Assembly (NCBI RefSeq): GCF_003337555.1
Contig: NZ_QPJK01000006.1
Span: forward strand, 124,001-188,000
DNA: 64,000 bases
DNA from: Pseudorhodoferax soli
Lineage (GTDB): Bacteria; Pseudomonadota; Gammaproteobacteria; Burkholderiales; Burkholderiaceae_C
Direction: 5' to 3'
The position numbers and the translations under genes were made by a program. The notes under the pieces are model-generated. The model was not told the DNA's origin. It was given only the letters and a program-made list of their open reading frames with translations, and searched no databases. Position 1 is the first letter of the stretch, and each line of letters starts with the position of its first letter. Below are positions 8,596 to 16,927 of the stretch, one piece after another.

Positions 8596-9549
8596 TCAGG
8601 TCGTGAGGCTCAGCGTGGGCCGCTGGCCGGCCAGGGCCTGGTCGACGCTGTCCAGCACCATCTGCGCCATGGCCGTGCGTGTCTCCCAGGTGGCGCTGGC
8701 GCGGTGGGCTTGCAGCGTCACCTGCTCGTGTTCGCGCAGTGCTTGCGGCACGCGCGGCTCGTCGACGAACACGTCCAGGCCCGCGCCGGCGATGCGGCCG
8801 GCCACCAGGGCCTCGGTCAGATCGGCTTCGTTGACGAGGCGGCCGCGCGCCACGTTGACGAGGAAGCCGCGCGGGCCCAGCGCGTCGAGCACGGCGGCGT
8901 TGACGATGCCCTCGGCCTTGTCTGCCGCGGCGCACAGCACCAGCGCGTCGGACTCGCGTGCCAGGTCGACCAGATCGGCGACGAAGCGGTGCGGCACGTC
9001 GTCCATGGCGCGCAGGTCGGTGTAGCTGATCGGGCAGCCGAAGGCGGCGGCGCGCTGGGCCACGGCACGGCCCACGCGGCCCATGCCGACGATGCCGACG
9101 CGCATGCCCGAGAAGCGGCGCGCCAGCGGGATCGCGCTGGGCGAGGGGTTCTTCTCCCACAGGCCGGCGCGCACGAAGCGGTCGCCCGCGCAGATGTTGC
9201 GGCAGGCCGCGATGAGCAGGCCGATGGCCAGGTCGGCCACGTCTTCGGTCAGTGCGCCGAGCGTGGCGGTGACGGGCAGGCCGCGCCCGCGGCAGTAGGC
9301 CAGGTCGACCGCGTCGGTGCCGACACCGTTGACGGCCACCACCTTGAGGTTGGGCAACTGCTCCAGCATGGCGCGCGAGATGCCGGTGTGGCCGCCCGTG
9401 GTGACGGCCTGGATCGACGCGCCGTGCTCGCGCAGCCAGCCCTCGGGATCCTTGAGCTCGAAGTGCTTGTGCACCTCGTAGCGCGCAGCCAGCTGCTCGT
9501 TGATGGCCGGGATCAGGATCGGGTTCAGTTGCAGGACACGCGGTTTCAT
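8596..9549 (-). CDS. D-isomer-specific 2-hydroxyacid dehydrogenase (glyoxylate/hydroxypyruvate reductase type)
   Basis: A 317-residue NAD(P)-dependent dehydrogenase: nucleotide-binding 'VGIVGMGRVGRAVA', and the catalytic Arg in 'VNVARGRLVNE', Glu in 'DVFVDEPRVP' and His in 'QAHRASATWETR'. The family reduces 2-keto acids such as glyoxylate or hydroxypyruvate to D-2-hydroxyacids, or the reverse. It is the first gene of the minus-strand run (dehydrogenase, Bug, FAH, SDR, Bug) and starts 107 bp from the divergent HTH-citrate-synthase gene across an AT-rich, repeat-containing promoter region. Confidence 0.92.
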   Translation of the reverse strand: MKPRVLQLNPILIPAINEQLAARYEVHKHFELKDPEGWLREHGASIQAVTTGGHTGISRAMLEQLPNLKVVAVNGVGTDAVDLAYCRGRGLPVTATLGALTEDVADLAIGLLIAACRNICAGDRFVRAGLWEKNPSPSAIPLARRFSGMRVGIVGMGRVGRAVAQRAAAFGCPISYTDLRAMDDVPHRFVADLVDLARESDALVLCAAADKAEGIVNAAVLDALGPRGFLVNVARGRLVNEADLTEALVAGRIAGAGLDVFVDEPRVPQALREHEQVTLQAHRASATWETRTAMAQMVLDSVDQALAGQRPTLSLTT

Positions 9550-9591
9550 GGCAATCAGGCTCGGTTGGCAGAAGGTGGCGCATGGTAGGTT

Positions 9592-9634
9592 TATGTTGAT
9601 GTCAATGTAAATATTGATGTATAAAATCAACATA
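9592..9634. promoter_or_regulatory. Divergent promoter region with TTGAT/ATCAA half-sites
   Basis: This is a sharply AT-rich island in a GC-rich window, between the divergent genes starting at 9549 and 9657. A perfect 9-bp inverted repeat (TATGTTGAT at 9592-9600, ATCAACATA at 9626-9634) encloses a second one (TCAAT 9602-9606, ATTGA 9613-9617). On the plus strand a sigma70-like promoter can be drawn: TTGATG (9596-9601), an 18-bp spacer, TATAAA (9620-9625), about 32 bp before the ATG at 9657. The half-sites overlap this promoter, as expected of an operator. The regulator is unknown; the HTH-bearing product of the rightward gene is a candidate. Confidence 0.6.
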
Positions 9635-9656
9635 TAGACATTTGCGACGACCGACC

Positions 9657-10802
9657 ATGGCCTCCTGGATTTCGATGGACGAGGCGTGCCGCCAGCTCGG
9701 TGTGCGCGCGCAGACCGTGTACGCCTACGTCAGCCGCGGCAAGCTGGAGGTCATGCCCGACCCGGCCGACACGCGGCGCAGCCTGTACCGCGCCGAGCAT
9801 GTGGCGGCACTGGCCAAGCGCAAGCAGGCCGGCCGCAAGCACGAGACGCTGGCGGCCAACACGCTGTTCGGTGCCGAGCCCAGCATTCCGACGGCGCTGA
9901 CGGCCTTCTTCAAGGGCCGGCCGCACTACCGCGGGCGCGATGCGGTGGAGTTGGCCGAATCGGCCACGCTGGAAGAGGCCGCCCAGTGGATGTGGGAGGC
10001 CGAGCAGCCGGCGGACTTCGCCTCGCTGGGCGCCACCGCGCCCGTGTCGGCGCCGGGCCGCGCCGCTGCGTTCACCGCGCTGGCGCAGCTGGCGGCCTCC
10101 GGCCACTCCACGCGCGGCCGTCTCACCCGCGTGTTGCACCAGGAGGGCCAGGGCCTCGTGGGTTTGGTGGCCGATGCTTTCGGCGCCAAGCCCGGGAGCG
10201 GGCCGCTGCACCAGCGCCTGGCGCGCGGGTGGAAGCAGCCGCCCGCGGTGGCCGAGTTGCTGCGCACGGCCATGGTGCTGCTGCTCGACCACGAACTCAC
10301 CAGCTCGGCCTTCGCCGCGCGCATCGCCTCGTCCAACGGCGCATCGCTGCCGGCCTGCCTGCTGGCCGGGCTGGCCACGCTCTCAGGCCCGCTGCACGGC
10401 GATGCCTCGGGCCGTGTGCGCGCGCTCTTCGCCGAGGTCGAGCGGCTTGGCGAAGAGCAGGTGGTGGCGCACTACCTGTCGACCGGGCAGCCATTCGCCG
10501 GCTTCGGCCACTTCCTGTACCCGGACGGCGATCCGCGCGGCGCGGCGCTGCTGGCGCGCTTCGCGCCGCCGCCCGTGATCGCGCGCTTCATCGAACGCGT
10601 GACCGCGCTCACCGGCCTGCAGCCCAACGTGGATGTGGCGCTGGCCGCCCTGGTGGCGCACCACGGCCTGCCGCCCGATGCGGCCTTCGGCATCATGGCC
10701 ACGGCGCGCAGCGTGGGCCTGTTGGCGCACAGCCTGGAGCAGTTGGGCGTCACCCAGGTGATCCGGCCGCGCGGGCGCTATGTGGGCGCTGTGCCGGCCT
10801 GA
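9657..10802 (+). CDS. Citrate-synthase-like protein with N-terminal helix-turn-helix
   Basis: A 381-residue protein in two parts. Residues ~1-60 ('SMDEACRQLGVRAQTVYAYV', then 'YRAEHVAALAKRKQAG') have the pattern of an excisionase/MerR-like winged helix-turn-helix. Residues ~70-380 are a citrate-synthase fold: 'LDHELTSSAFAARIASS' (substrate-binding His), 'SGPLHGDASG', 'GFGHFLYPDGDPR' and 'NVDVALAALV' (catalytic Asp region). The catalytic landmarks are kept, so enzyme activity on a short acyl-CoA and a keto-acid is plausible. The fused DNA-binding domain and divergent position suggest it could sense that chemistry and regulate the neighbouring operon. That role is inference. The ATG at 9657 follows the promoter closely. 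Confidence 0.85.
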   Translation: MASWISMDEACRQLGVRAQTVYAYVSRGKLEVMPDPADTRRSLYRAEHVAALAKRKQAGRKHETLAANTLFGAEPSIPTALTAFFKGRPHYRGRDAVELAESATLEEAAQWMWEAEQPADFASLGATAPVSAPGRAAAFTALAQLAASGHSTRGRLTRVLHQEGQGLVGLVADAFGAKPGSGPLHQRLARGWKQPPAVAELLRTAMVLLLDHELTSSAFAARIASSNGASLPACLLAGLATLSGPLHGDASGRVRALFAEVERLGEEQVVAHYLSTGQPFAGFGHFLYPDGDPRGAALLARFAPPPVIARFIERVTALTGLQPNVDVALAALVAHHGLPPDAAFGIMATARSVGLLAHSLEQLGVTQVIRPRGRYVGAVPA

Positions 10803-10865
10803 GGCAGTGGCCGGCGTCCTCCCGCCGGTCCGGATGACCGTGCGCTTGCGGCACGCCCCTGCGTG

Positions 10866-12089
10866 TCAGTCCGCGATATTGCATTCCCGGCGCAGCAGCG
10901 CCAGCGCGTCCGCGGTGGCGTGCACCCGGTCGCTGCGCAGCACCGGCTCGGCTTCGGCGACGAAGGCGTTCCACAGCTTCAGGTAGTCGTTGCGCAGTGC
11001 GACCGGCGCATGCTGCCCGATGAACTGGCGCGGTGCGTCGGCGTCCAGGCCCGACTTCTGCACCTTCTTCACGAGGCCCAGCGCGGTCTTCTCGCTCAGC
11101 AGCGTGGCGTGCTTGCCGCCGGTCGCGATGCGCAGGAACAGGGTCAGCAGCGAACTGTCGTCGCTGTGGCCTTCGGTGGCCTTGTCCCACAGCGCGCTGT
11201 TGCTGCGCTCGAAATGCTCGAGGTCGGCCAGCGCATCCTCCGACCAGAAATAGCGGCCCAGGAAGGCCGGGGTCTGGTCGAACAGCTTGCGCACGCCGAC
11301 GGCGGCATCGAGGATCCGGGGCAGGTCCTGCACGACGGAGGCCTGCACGGACTGCAGCACCTCGACATAGGCGGCGGGCAGGTCCCTGGGCAAATCGATC
11401 GGCACCTGGGCCGGCTCCGCGTACTTCTTGCGCAGGCCCAGCACCATCTTCTCGAAGGCGCGCCAGTCCGGCATGGCGCTGCGCCGGCAGGCGCGCACCA
11501 GCAGGGCGGTGCGCAGCACGGCTTCGGCGTCCTTGCCGGCGTCTTCCAGGTCGTCGGCGTCCAGGCCCAGCTGCGCGGCCATCCAGATGGCGGCCTCCAC
11601 CAGCTTCGTGGCGTGGCTGCGCGCGGCGCGCTCGGCCTGGTACTCGGTCAGGCTGCGCAGGGTCCACTTGGCGAGCAAGGGGATGTGCTTGTCCTCGAAG
11701 GCGCCGTGTTCCTGCATGCCGAAGTGGCTGCTCTGCGGCATCACGATCAGCGCCTTGAGCATGTCCGATCCGCCCTTGGAGCGCGACAGCAGGCTGTGGT
11801 CGCGCAGCGATTCGGCGGCCAGGTCGAGGTCGCCACCGCTGCTGTGCTCCAGGTACAGGCTCACCAGGTTGACCAGCCGCGTGCGGGCCAGTTCGAGGTC
11901 GGGCCGCAGGTACTCGGTGCCGAAGTAGCGCGCGATCTGCACCATGCCCTTGGGGGCCTCCTGGCACATCGCGGCCAGCTTGTCGGGCACGAGGATGCCG
12001 TGGCGCACGCCGTGCTGCAGGGCCTTCTCGAAGAAGGGCCGCTCGTCGAACAGCGCGACGGCCTGGGCAGCCTGGTCGGGGTGGTCCAT
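10866..12089 (-). CDS. Unrecognised 407-residue helical protein (last gene of the J-domain cluster)
   Basis: I do not recognise this family. The product is soluble, with no signal peptide or membrane segment, and is predicted to be almost wholly helical. It has charged repeats of leucine-rich helices and a conserved-looking central stretch 'LKALIVMPQSSHFGMQEHG'. No nucleotide-binding or catalytic motif stands out. The ATG at 12089 overlaps the stop of the preceding gene (ATGA), so it is translationally coupled to it. The frame stays open much further upstream, but that extension is antisense-like, Arg/Pro-rich sequence across two other genes and was rejected. It converges on the citrate-synthase-like gene, 63 bp away. 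Confidence 0.8.
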   Translation of the reverse strand: MDHPDQAAQAVALFDERPFFEKALQHGVRHGILVPDKLAAMCQEAPKGMVQIARYFGTEYLRPDLELARTRLVNLVSLYLEHSSGGDLDLAAESLRDHSLLSRSKGGSDMLKALIVMPQSSHFGMQEHGAFEDKHIPLLAKWTLRSLTEYQAERAARSHATKLVEAAIWMAAQLGLDADDLEDAGKDAEAVLRTALLVRACRRSAMPDWRAFEKMVLGLRKKYAEPAQVPIDLPRDLPAAYVEVLQSVQASVVQDLPRILDAAVGVRKLFDQTPAFLGRYFWSEDALADLEHFERSNSALWDKATEGHSDDSSLLTLFLRIATGGKHATLLSEKTALGLVKKVQKSGLDADAPRQFIGQHAPVALRNDYLKLWNAFVAEAEPVLRSDRVHATADALALLRRECNIAD

Positions 12090-12838
12090 CAGATCGCGGA
12101 TTCTTCGTCGTCTTCGCGCGCGGCGGGGGTGCTGCGGCCACGGTCGGTGTCGCTGGTCTCCACGCGCACGTCTTCCTCGCCGGCCTCTTCCTCGTCCTCC
12201 GTGCCCAGGTGGTGGGCGCGGGCCTGGGCGCGCAGGACCAGCAGGGTCTCGGTGAACAGGTCGGGGGTCTCGTAGCGCATGCGCCAGGCCAGCTCCATCC
12301 AGTCCTGGTCGGCCACCTCTTCCAGGTCGATCCGGGGGCTGGCGTAGGCCGAGCCCAGCAGCGCCTGCTCGGACAGCATCTCGCCGTCTTCCTCGACGGT
12401 GTCGAAGGTTCCGGTGCGCGCGAAGGCCTCGATGCGGGCCCACTTCTCCGCGAAGTAGTTGGCCATGGCCTCGCTGCCGCCTTCCAGGTCGCCGACGGCG
12501 GTGAGGAACGCCACGGGGTCGGCGTCCTCGCGGAAGATGATGGAGTTCACCATGCCGCGCAGGTGCGTGTGGGTGAGGTCCTTGTAGCGCTTCTCGATGA
12601 CGATGGCCCGGGCGAACTGCTCGGGCGTGACCAGCAGGTTCACGACCGATTCGCGCGAGGGGTCGTACTCGCGCATGACCGCCAGGATGTCCTTGGGGGC
12701 CAGCTGGTCCAGCACCACCATCAGCGCGCGGTCGCCCTCGGCGTCGGCCAGTTCGGTAAGGGCCGACTCGGCGCCGGCGATGTCGCCTGCGGCGATCAGG
12801 CTCTGGGTCTTCTCGATCAGGGCGAGGTGGTTGCTCAT
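12089..12838 (-). CDS. Unrecognised 249-residue acidic protein (J-domain cluster)
   Basis: I do not recognise this family. The N-terminal ~200 residues are regular amphipathic helices reminiscent of a helical-repeat or magnesium-transporter N-domain-like pattern ('LVMVVLDQL..DILAVMREYDPS'-like succession: residues ~37-65). The C-terminal ~35 residues are an acidic, low-complexity tail (EDEEEAGEED, then EDDEESAI). There is no membrane segment or signal peptide. Its ATG lies 2 bp after the stop of the upstream gene and its stop overlaps the next start, so the three unknown genes form a tightly coupled unit. The acidic tail suggests protein-protein contacts; this is speculation. Confidence 0.8.
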   Translation of the reverse strand: MSNHLALIEKTQSLIAAGDIAGAESALTELADAEGDRALMVVLDQLAPKDILAVMREYDPSRESVVNLLVTPEQFARAIVIEKRYKDLTHTHLRGMVNSIIFREDADPVAFLTAVGDLEGGSEAMANYFAEKWARIEAFARTGTFDTVEEDGEMLSEQALLGSAYASPRIDLEEVADQDWMELAWRMRYETPDLFTETLLVLRAQARAHHLGTEDEEEAGEEDVRVETSDTDRGRSTPAAREDDEESAI

Positions 12839-12840
12839 GT

Positions 12841-13422
12841 TCAGTCCTTGCGGTCGAAGCCTTGCTCGGCCATCCAGTCGGCGCGGGCCTCTTCGCGGGT
12901 CTGGGCGTCGGCGTCGTCCAGGTCGTCGGCCGAGAGCGGCTGGCGCGCGTCTGCGTCCTGGTCGCCGTCGCGGTCGTCTTCGCGGTCGGCGTCGTCCGCG
13001 TCGTCGCCGTGGTCTGCACCGTCGGCGGCATGCCGGGTGCTGCCCACCATGTACTCCAGCGCGGCAGCCACGCTGAGGAAGTTGTCACCGGCCGGGTGCT
13101 GGCGCAGCGTCTGCACCGTGGCCTGCGCCCAGGGGGCGATCTCGATGCCTTCGCGCAGGCTGTCCCAGGCGGTCAGGTTGCCGGCCTCGCAGGCCAGCAG
13201 GCGCTCCATGGCCGGCCCGGAGCGGAACTGGAAGGCCTTGTGCAGCACCACGGCCACCATCTCGGGGCTGAGCTCCAGCATGGCGACCAGGAAGCTGAGT
13301 TCGCCGCGCCGTTCGGCCAGCCGCCGGTCGAGCACGTGCTGGCCCTCGGAGTCGTGGCGCATGTCGTCGAGTTCGGCCAGGTAGGCCGAGCGCAGGTTGC
13401 GGAAGAAGGGTGAAACGTGCAT
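12841..13422 (-). CDS. Unrecognised 193-residue protein with Asp-rich tail (J-domain cluster)
   Basis: I do not recognise this family. The first ~125 residues are helical ('SPFFRNLRSAYLAELDDMRH', 'LSPEMVAVVLHKAFQFRSG', 'GDNFLSVAAALEYMVG'). Residues ~130-180 are a striking Asp/Ala/Arg low-complexity stretch in which nearly every second or third residue is Asp; the last residues (DWMAEQGFDRKD) regain order. Such charged linkers often tether partner domains. The gene is 8 bp downstream of the J-domain gene and 2 bp upstream of the next gene. The product has no export signal, so it should act in the cytoplasm. Confidence 0.8.
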   Translation of the reverse strand: MHVSPFFRNLRSAYLAELDDMRHDSEGQHVLDRRLAERRGELSFLVAMLELSPEMVAVVLHKAFQFRSGPAMERLLACEAGNLTAWDSLREGIEIAPWAQATVQTLRQHPAGDNFLSVAAALEYMVGSTRHAADGADHGDDADDADREDDRDGDQDADARQPLSADDLDDADAQTREEARADWMAEQGFDRKD

Positions 13423-13430
13423 CGGGGGGG

Positions 13431-13706
13431 CTAGGTCAGCGTGCGGAAATAGTCTGCCCAGATCTCGCGCGCCGTTTCCAGCGGGTCGTCGAGCAGGTTG
13501 CGCTTACGGTTGGTGTCGTAAGCCTCGCGTTTGGCCTCGTCGCCCAGGATGTCGTAAGCCTCCTGGATGGCGCGGAAACGGGTGGCGGCATCGGCTGCGG
13601 TGCTGCGGTCCGGGTGGTGGAGGGCTGCCTGTTGGCGGTAGGCCTTCTTGATGTCCGCCAGGCTCGCGCCACTGCTGACACCCAGGGCGAGATAGTGGTC
13701 TTGCAT
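13431..13706 (-). CDS. Minimal J-domain (DnaJ-type) co-chaperone
   Basis: A 91-residue protein that is essentially one J-domain: helix I 'DHYLALGVSSGASLADIKKA', helix II with the invariant HPD tripeptide in 'LHHPDRSTAAD', and helix III 'FRAIQEAYDILGDEAKREAYD'. It lacks the Gly/Phe region, zinc fingers and substrate-binding C-terminus of DnaJ; only ~20 extra residues follow. Such proteins stimulate the ATPase of an Hsp70 (DnaK or a paralogue) at a specific client. Being first in a coupled set with three unrecognised proteins, it may direct Hsp70 to that complex. The start at 13706 gives the usual N-terminus before helix I. Confidence 0.92.
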   Translation of the reverse strand: MQDHYLALGVSSGASLADIKKAYRQQAALHHPDRSTAADAATRFRAIQEAYDILGDEAKREAYDTNRKRNLLDDPLETAREIWADYFRTLT

Positions 13707-13777
13707 GCGGTGTCTTGCTGCCGTCCGCAGGTTGGGGCGGGCGGCAAAAGGCGGCGATTGTAGGTGGCAGCGGTTTT

Positions 13778-16432
13778 TCAGCCGCCCGGGCTGTCCAAAG
13801 CCCGTACCGCCACGCCCATGTCGCGCCACAGCGCGCGGTGGCAGGTGAACAGCAGCACCTGGTGGCGCTGCGCGGCGTCGAACAGCACGCGCTTCATGCT
13901 GGCCAGGCGGTCGCTGTCGCTGTGCACGAGCGCGTCGTCCAGGATCAGCAGGGTGGGCCGGCCGGCCTGCTGCAAGAGGTCGGCATAGGCGAAGCGGCTG
14001 ATCAGCCCCAACTGCTCGCGGGCGCCGAAGCTCAGCGCATCGACGGCGCCCGACTCGGCCGCACCCGTGCTGCGCGGGCGTGTCAACAGTGCCGGCGCCA
14101 GCTGCTCGTCGATCTGCACACTGGCGCCGGGCAGCAGCAGCGGCAGGTAGTGCTGCAGGCGCTGGGCGAGTGGCGCCTGCAACCGCGCCAGCGTGGCCTG
14201 GCGGCGTGCCTGCAGGCGTTCGCAGAGCAGGTCGAGCGCGGCGGCGCGGCGCTGCAGCTCGTGCTGGCGGCGCCATGCGCGCTGCAGTTCGCCGTCGCGT
14301 GCGGCGCGCTGCTCCTCCAGCCCCTGTGCGCCCGCCTGTTGCAGTGCGCTCTGCAGCACGAGGATCTGCTCGTGGCGCTGCTGGTGGCTGGCGCGCAGCT
14401 GCGCGATGCTGCGCGCCAGCCGCGCGATGTCCTGGGCCACGATGTCGGGCCGGGCCGACTGCAGGCTGGCCGCCGTCTGCGCCACGCGGGCATCGAGCGC
14501 CTGGTGCTCGGCCTGGGTCTGCAGCAGCTGCTGTTGCGCGGTGTCCTGCTGGGCGCTGCGCTCGGGCGCGGCGAGCCTGGCCTGGGCGGCCTGCAGTTCG
14601 GCGCGCGCGGCATCGCGCCGGCTGGCGGCCGCGGCCTGCTGGGCCTGGGCCTGGGCATGGGCGTCGCGCGCAATGGCCAGGGCCTGCTGCGCGGCCTTGT
14701 CGGCGGCGGCGGCCTCGGCCGCAGGCCGGGCGTCCTGTGGCGCTGCCGGCAGGCGGGCGAGGGCGGCGTCGGCTGCCTGGATGCGCGCCTGCACCTGGGC
14801 GCAGGCCGTGTGCAGTGTGTCCAGCCCTTGCGGCGCGACGATGGCCAGGGCTTGCTCGGCCAGTTGCACGGCCGCCTGCGCGGCGCTGCAGGCGGCCAGC
14901 CGGGCTTCGGCGTCGGCCAGGTCGGCCAGGCCCAGCGCGGCCAAGGCCTGCTGCAGCTGGTGGCTGGCCTGCTGGTCGGCTCGGGCGAGGTCGGCCAGGT
15001 CCTGCCCGCCGGGCGTGATGCGCAGCTCGCCGCCGCCGGGCAGGCGCAGCAGCGCGGGCGCCGTCAGCAGCAGTTCACCCTCGCCCTGCAGCGGCTGCGC
15101 GTCCAGTTGCAGGCCCTGGCCGGGCGGCAGCTGCCAGGCCAGCCGCGTGGCCACGGCCTGGTGGCGCAGGGCGGCCTGCTCGCGCGCCTGCACCAGCGTG
15201 CGCAGCTGCTGCAGCTGCCGGGGGGCGATGGGCTGCAGCGCGGCGGCCTGGGCCCGCTGCCTGGCAAGTTCGGCATGGGCCGCCTCTGCGCGCTGCAATG
15301 CCTGGGCGGCGCGCGCGGCATCGGCCTGCGCCTGTGCGCGCTGCTGCTGCAGGCTGTCGCGCAGCGCCTGTTGCTGGGCGGCCTGGGCCTGCAGCTGGGT
15401 GGTGTGCGCCTGGGCCAGGGCCGCCTCGGCGGTGTGCCGCGACAGCGCGGCGGCCGCGTCGGCCGTTTGCACGGCCGTCTCGGCCTGGTCCAGCGCGGCC
15501 TGGCGCCGGGCCAGGTCGTCTTCCTGCTGGCGGAACGCAGCCAGGCGCTGGCCCAGCAGTTCGCGCGTGCGGCCCAGGTCGGCCAGGCGCTGGCGGTCTT
15601 CGCCCAGCTGGCGCGCGCTGGCGTCCAGCGCGGCCTGCCGTTCGCGCGCCTGGGCCAGGTCGTGCTCCAGCGCGTCCCAGGGCTGCTGGCTGCTGTCGGC
15701 GGCATGCGCGCGGCGCAGCTGGTCGAGCCGGTCGACCTGCTCGCGGTACTGCGCGATCTGCGCGTCCAGTGCGGCGATCTCGGCCTGGTGCTGGGCCACG
15801 GTGTCGATGGCCTGCTTGTGCTCGCCAGTGGGCTTGCCGGTGCCCGTCAGCAGCTCGGCGCGGTCCTTGCGCAGGCGCTCGAGCAGCGCGTCGCCGCCGG
15901 TGGCGGCGAGTGCGCCTGCGGCTTCCCCCTGGCCGTGCAGCGCGTCGTGCAGGTGCTCGCGCGCGTGGCGCACGTCCAGTTCCTGCCCGCTGCCCTGTTC
16001 CACCCACAGCAGGCCCGGGATGCCCTGGTGCTCGGTCTTGCTGGCGCCCTTGGGCGAGTAGGCATAGCCGAACAGCTGGGCCAGGTGGTCCTCGGCCTCG
16101 GCGCCCTCCAGCTGGCGCGTGCCGATGGCCAGCACGCAGCGCTTCTTGCCCAGGAAGCTCTTGACCAGGTGGTGCGGCTGCCCGGCAAGCACGAAGTCGA
16201 TCTCCACGCGCGGCGCGGCGCCGCTGCCCTCGTCCCAGGGCCGCAGGTCGTCGACCATGCTGGACTTGTGGCGCTCGAAGAAGGCCGCGCGGATGGCGCG
16301 CACCAGCGTGCTCTTGCCGGCCTCGTTGGGGCCGGCCAGGATGTTGAGGCCGGGCGTGAAGCCGCTGAGTTCCAGCGGCGCGCGGAAGCGGCGCAGCTGT
16401 TCGACGCGCAGGCGGGTGATCTGCATGGTCAT
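13778..16432 (-). CDS. SbcC/YhaN-like SMC-type ATPase
   Basis: An 884-residue protein with split ATPase halves: Walker A 'GPNEAGKST' (residues 34-42) near the N-terminus, and a C-terminal half with 'LSFGAREQLGLISRFAYADL' (signature region) and 'PTLLILDDALVHSDSDRL' (Walker B). Between them lie ~600 residues of Ala/Gln-rich coiled coil (many heptad Leu/Ala). The 'PNEAGKST' form of Walker A is typical of YhaN-like proteins rather than classical SbcC. No CxxC zinc hook is evident in the middle. With the nuclease encoded upstream (16952-18049) it should form an Mre11-Rad50-like DNA end-processing complex. Its ATG is the first of two (16432 or 16426). Confidence 0.85.
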   Translation of the reverse strand: MTMQITRLRVEQLRRFRAPLELSGFTPGLNILAGPNEAGKSTLVRAIRAAFFERHKSSMVDDLRPWDEGSGAAPRVEIDFVLAGQPHHLVKSFLGKKRCVLAIGTRQLEGAEAEDHLAQLFGYAYSPKGASKTEHQGIPGLLWVEQGSGQELDVRHAREHLHDALHGQGEAAGALAATGGDALLERLRKDRAELLTGTGKPTGEHKQAIDTVAQHQAEIAALDAQIAQYREQVDRLDQLRRAHAADSSQQPWDALEHDLAQARERQAALDASARQLGEDRQRLADLGRTRELLGQRLAAFRQQEDDLARRQAALDQAETAVQTADAAAALSRHTAEAALAQAHTTQLQAQAAQQQALRDSLQQQRAQAQADAARAAQALQRAEAAHAELARQRAQAAALQPIAPRQLQQLRTLVQAREQAALRHQAVATRLAWQLPPGQGLQLDAQPLQGEGELLLTAPALLRLPGGGELRITPGGQDLADLARADQQASHQLQQALAALGLADLADAEARLAACSAAQAAVQLAEQALAIVAPQGLDTLHTACAQVQARIQAADAALARLPAAPQDARPAAEAAAADKAAQQALAIARDAHAQAQAQQAAAASRRDAARAELQAAQARLAAPERSAQQDTAQQQLLQTQAEHQALDARVAQTAASLQSARPDIVAQDIARLARSIAQLRASHQQRHEQILVLQSALQQAGAQGLEEQRAARDGELQRAWRRQHELQRRAAALDLLCERLQARRQATLARLQAPLAQRLQHYLPLLLPGASVQIDEQLAPALLTRPRSTGAAESGAVDALSFGAREQLGLISRFAYADLLQQAGRPTLLILDDALVHSDSDRLASMKRVLFDAAQRHQVLLFTCHRALWRDMGVAVRALDSPGG

Positions 16433-16457
16433 GTCAATGCGCCGTCAGAATGCAGTG

Positions 16458-16927
16458 GCCGAGCGCAGGGATGGCCCGTGTGGGAGTTCCCCCTGTGCCC
16501 CTGCCGAGGAGCGCAGTGGACTGGGCGGCCGGCGGCATATCCCGGCCTCTGGTGCTCGTGCGAACGCAGTGTTTTCTATGCACACCACTTGCTGATCGGC
16601 GTTCGGAGGTGGGGCTATCCACCCCACACCCGGACTTACTTTTCTTGTCTCGCCAAGAAACGTAAGCAAAAGAAGGCGACCCCGGTGCCCCTGTCCCTGC
16701 GCTAGCGCTCCGGGCAACCTGCGGTGCTCGCGCCATGGGCTGCATTGCGCAACTCGCACCGTTCACTGCGGGAACGTAGATCGAACAAGCGCAATGAGTC
16801 CGTTCACGAAGCGCGAGGTTCCCCGCACAGCCCATGGCGCTGCGCTCCTCGGCAGGGGCACAGGGGAAATTCGCATCCGGGCCATCGCTGCGCTCGGCCT
16901 GGAGCTCGGGCCATCGCTGCGCTCGGC
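16458..16927. repeat. 470-bp inverted-repeat element between the sbcD-like and sbcC-like genes
   Basis: The 519 bp between the two nuclease genes (16433-16951) contain no convincing gene. They are bounded by a long imperfect inverted repeat: 16458-16516 and 16840-16898, 59 bases each, 53 matching by my count. The right arm is followed by a direct duplication of its outer 21 bp (16878-16898 and 16907-16927, period 29). The interior is non-coding, with a small palindrome TTTCTTG..CAAGAAA near 16640. Size, terminal symmetry and lack of coding capacity suggest a non-autonomous (MITE-like) or REP-type element. No target-site duplication was identified with certainty. Confidence 0.65.

Noticed and set aside
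10811-10828. A CCGGCG/CGCCGG hairpin between the convergent citrate-synthase-like gene and the unknown gene
   Set aside because: Only six strong base pairs and no T-run; such stems are frequent by chance at this GC content.
10866-13088. A 740-codon version of the last gene of the J-domain cluster
   Set aside because: The extra upstream 330 residues overlap two other coupled genes and are Arg/Pro-rich shadow sequence; the ATG at 12089 with an ATGA overlap is far better.
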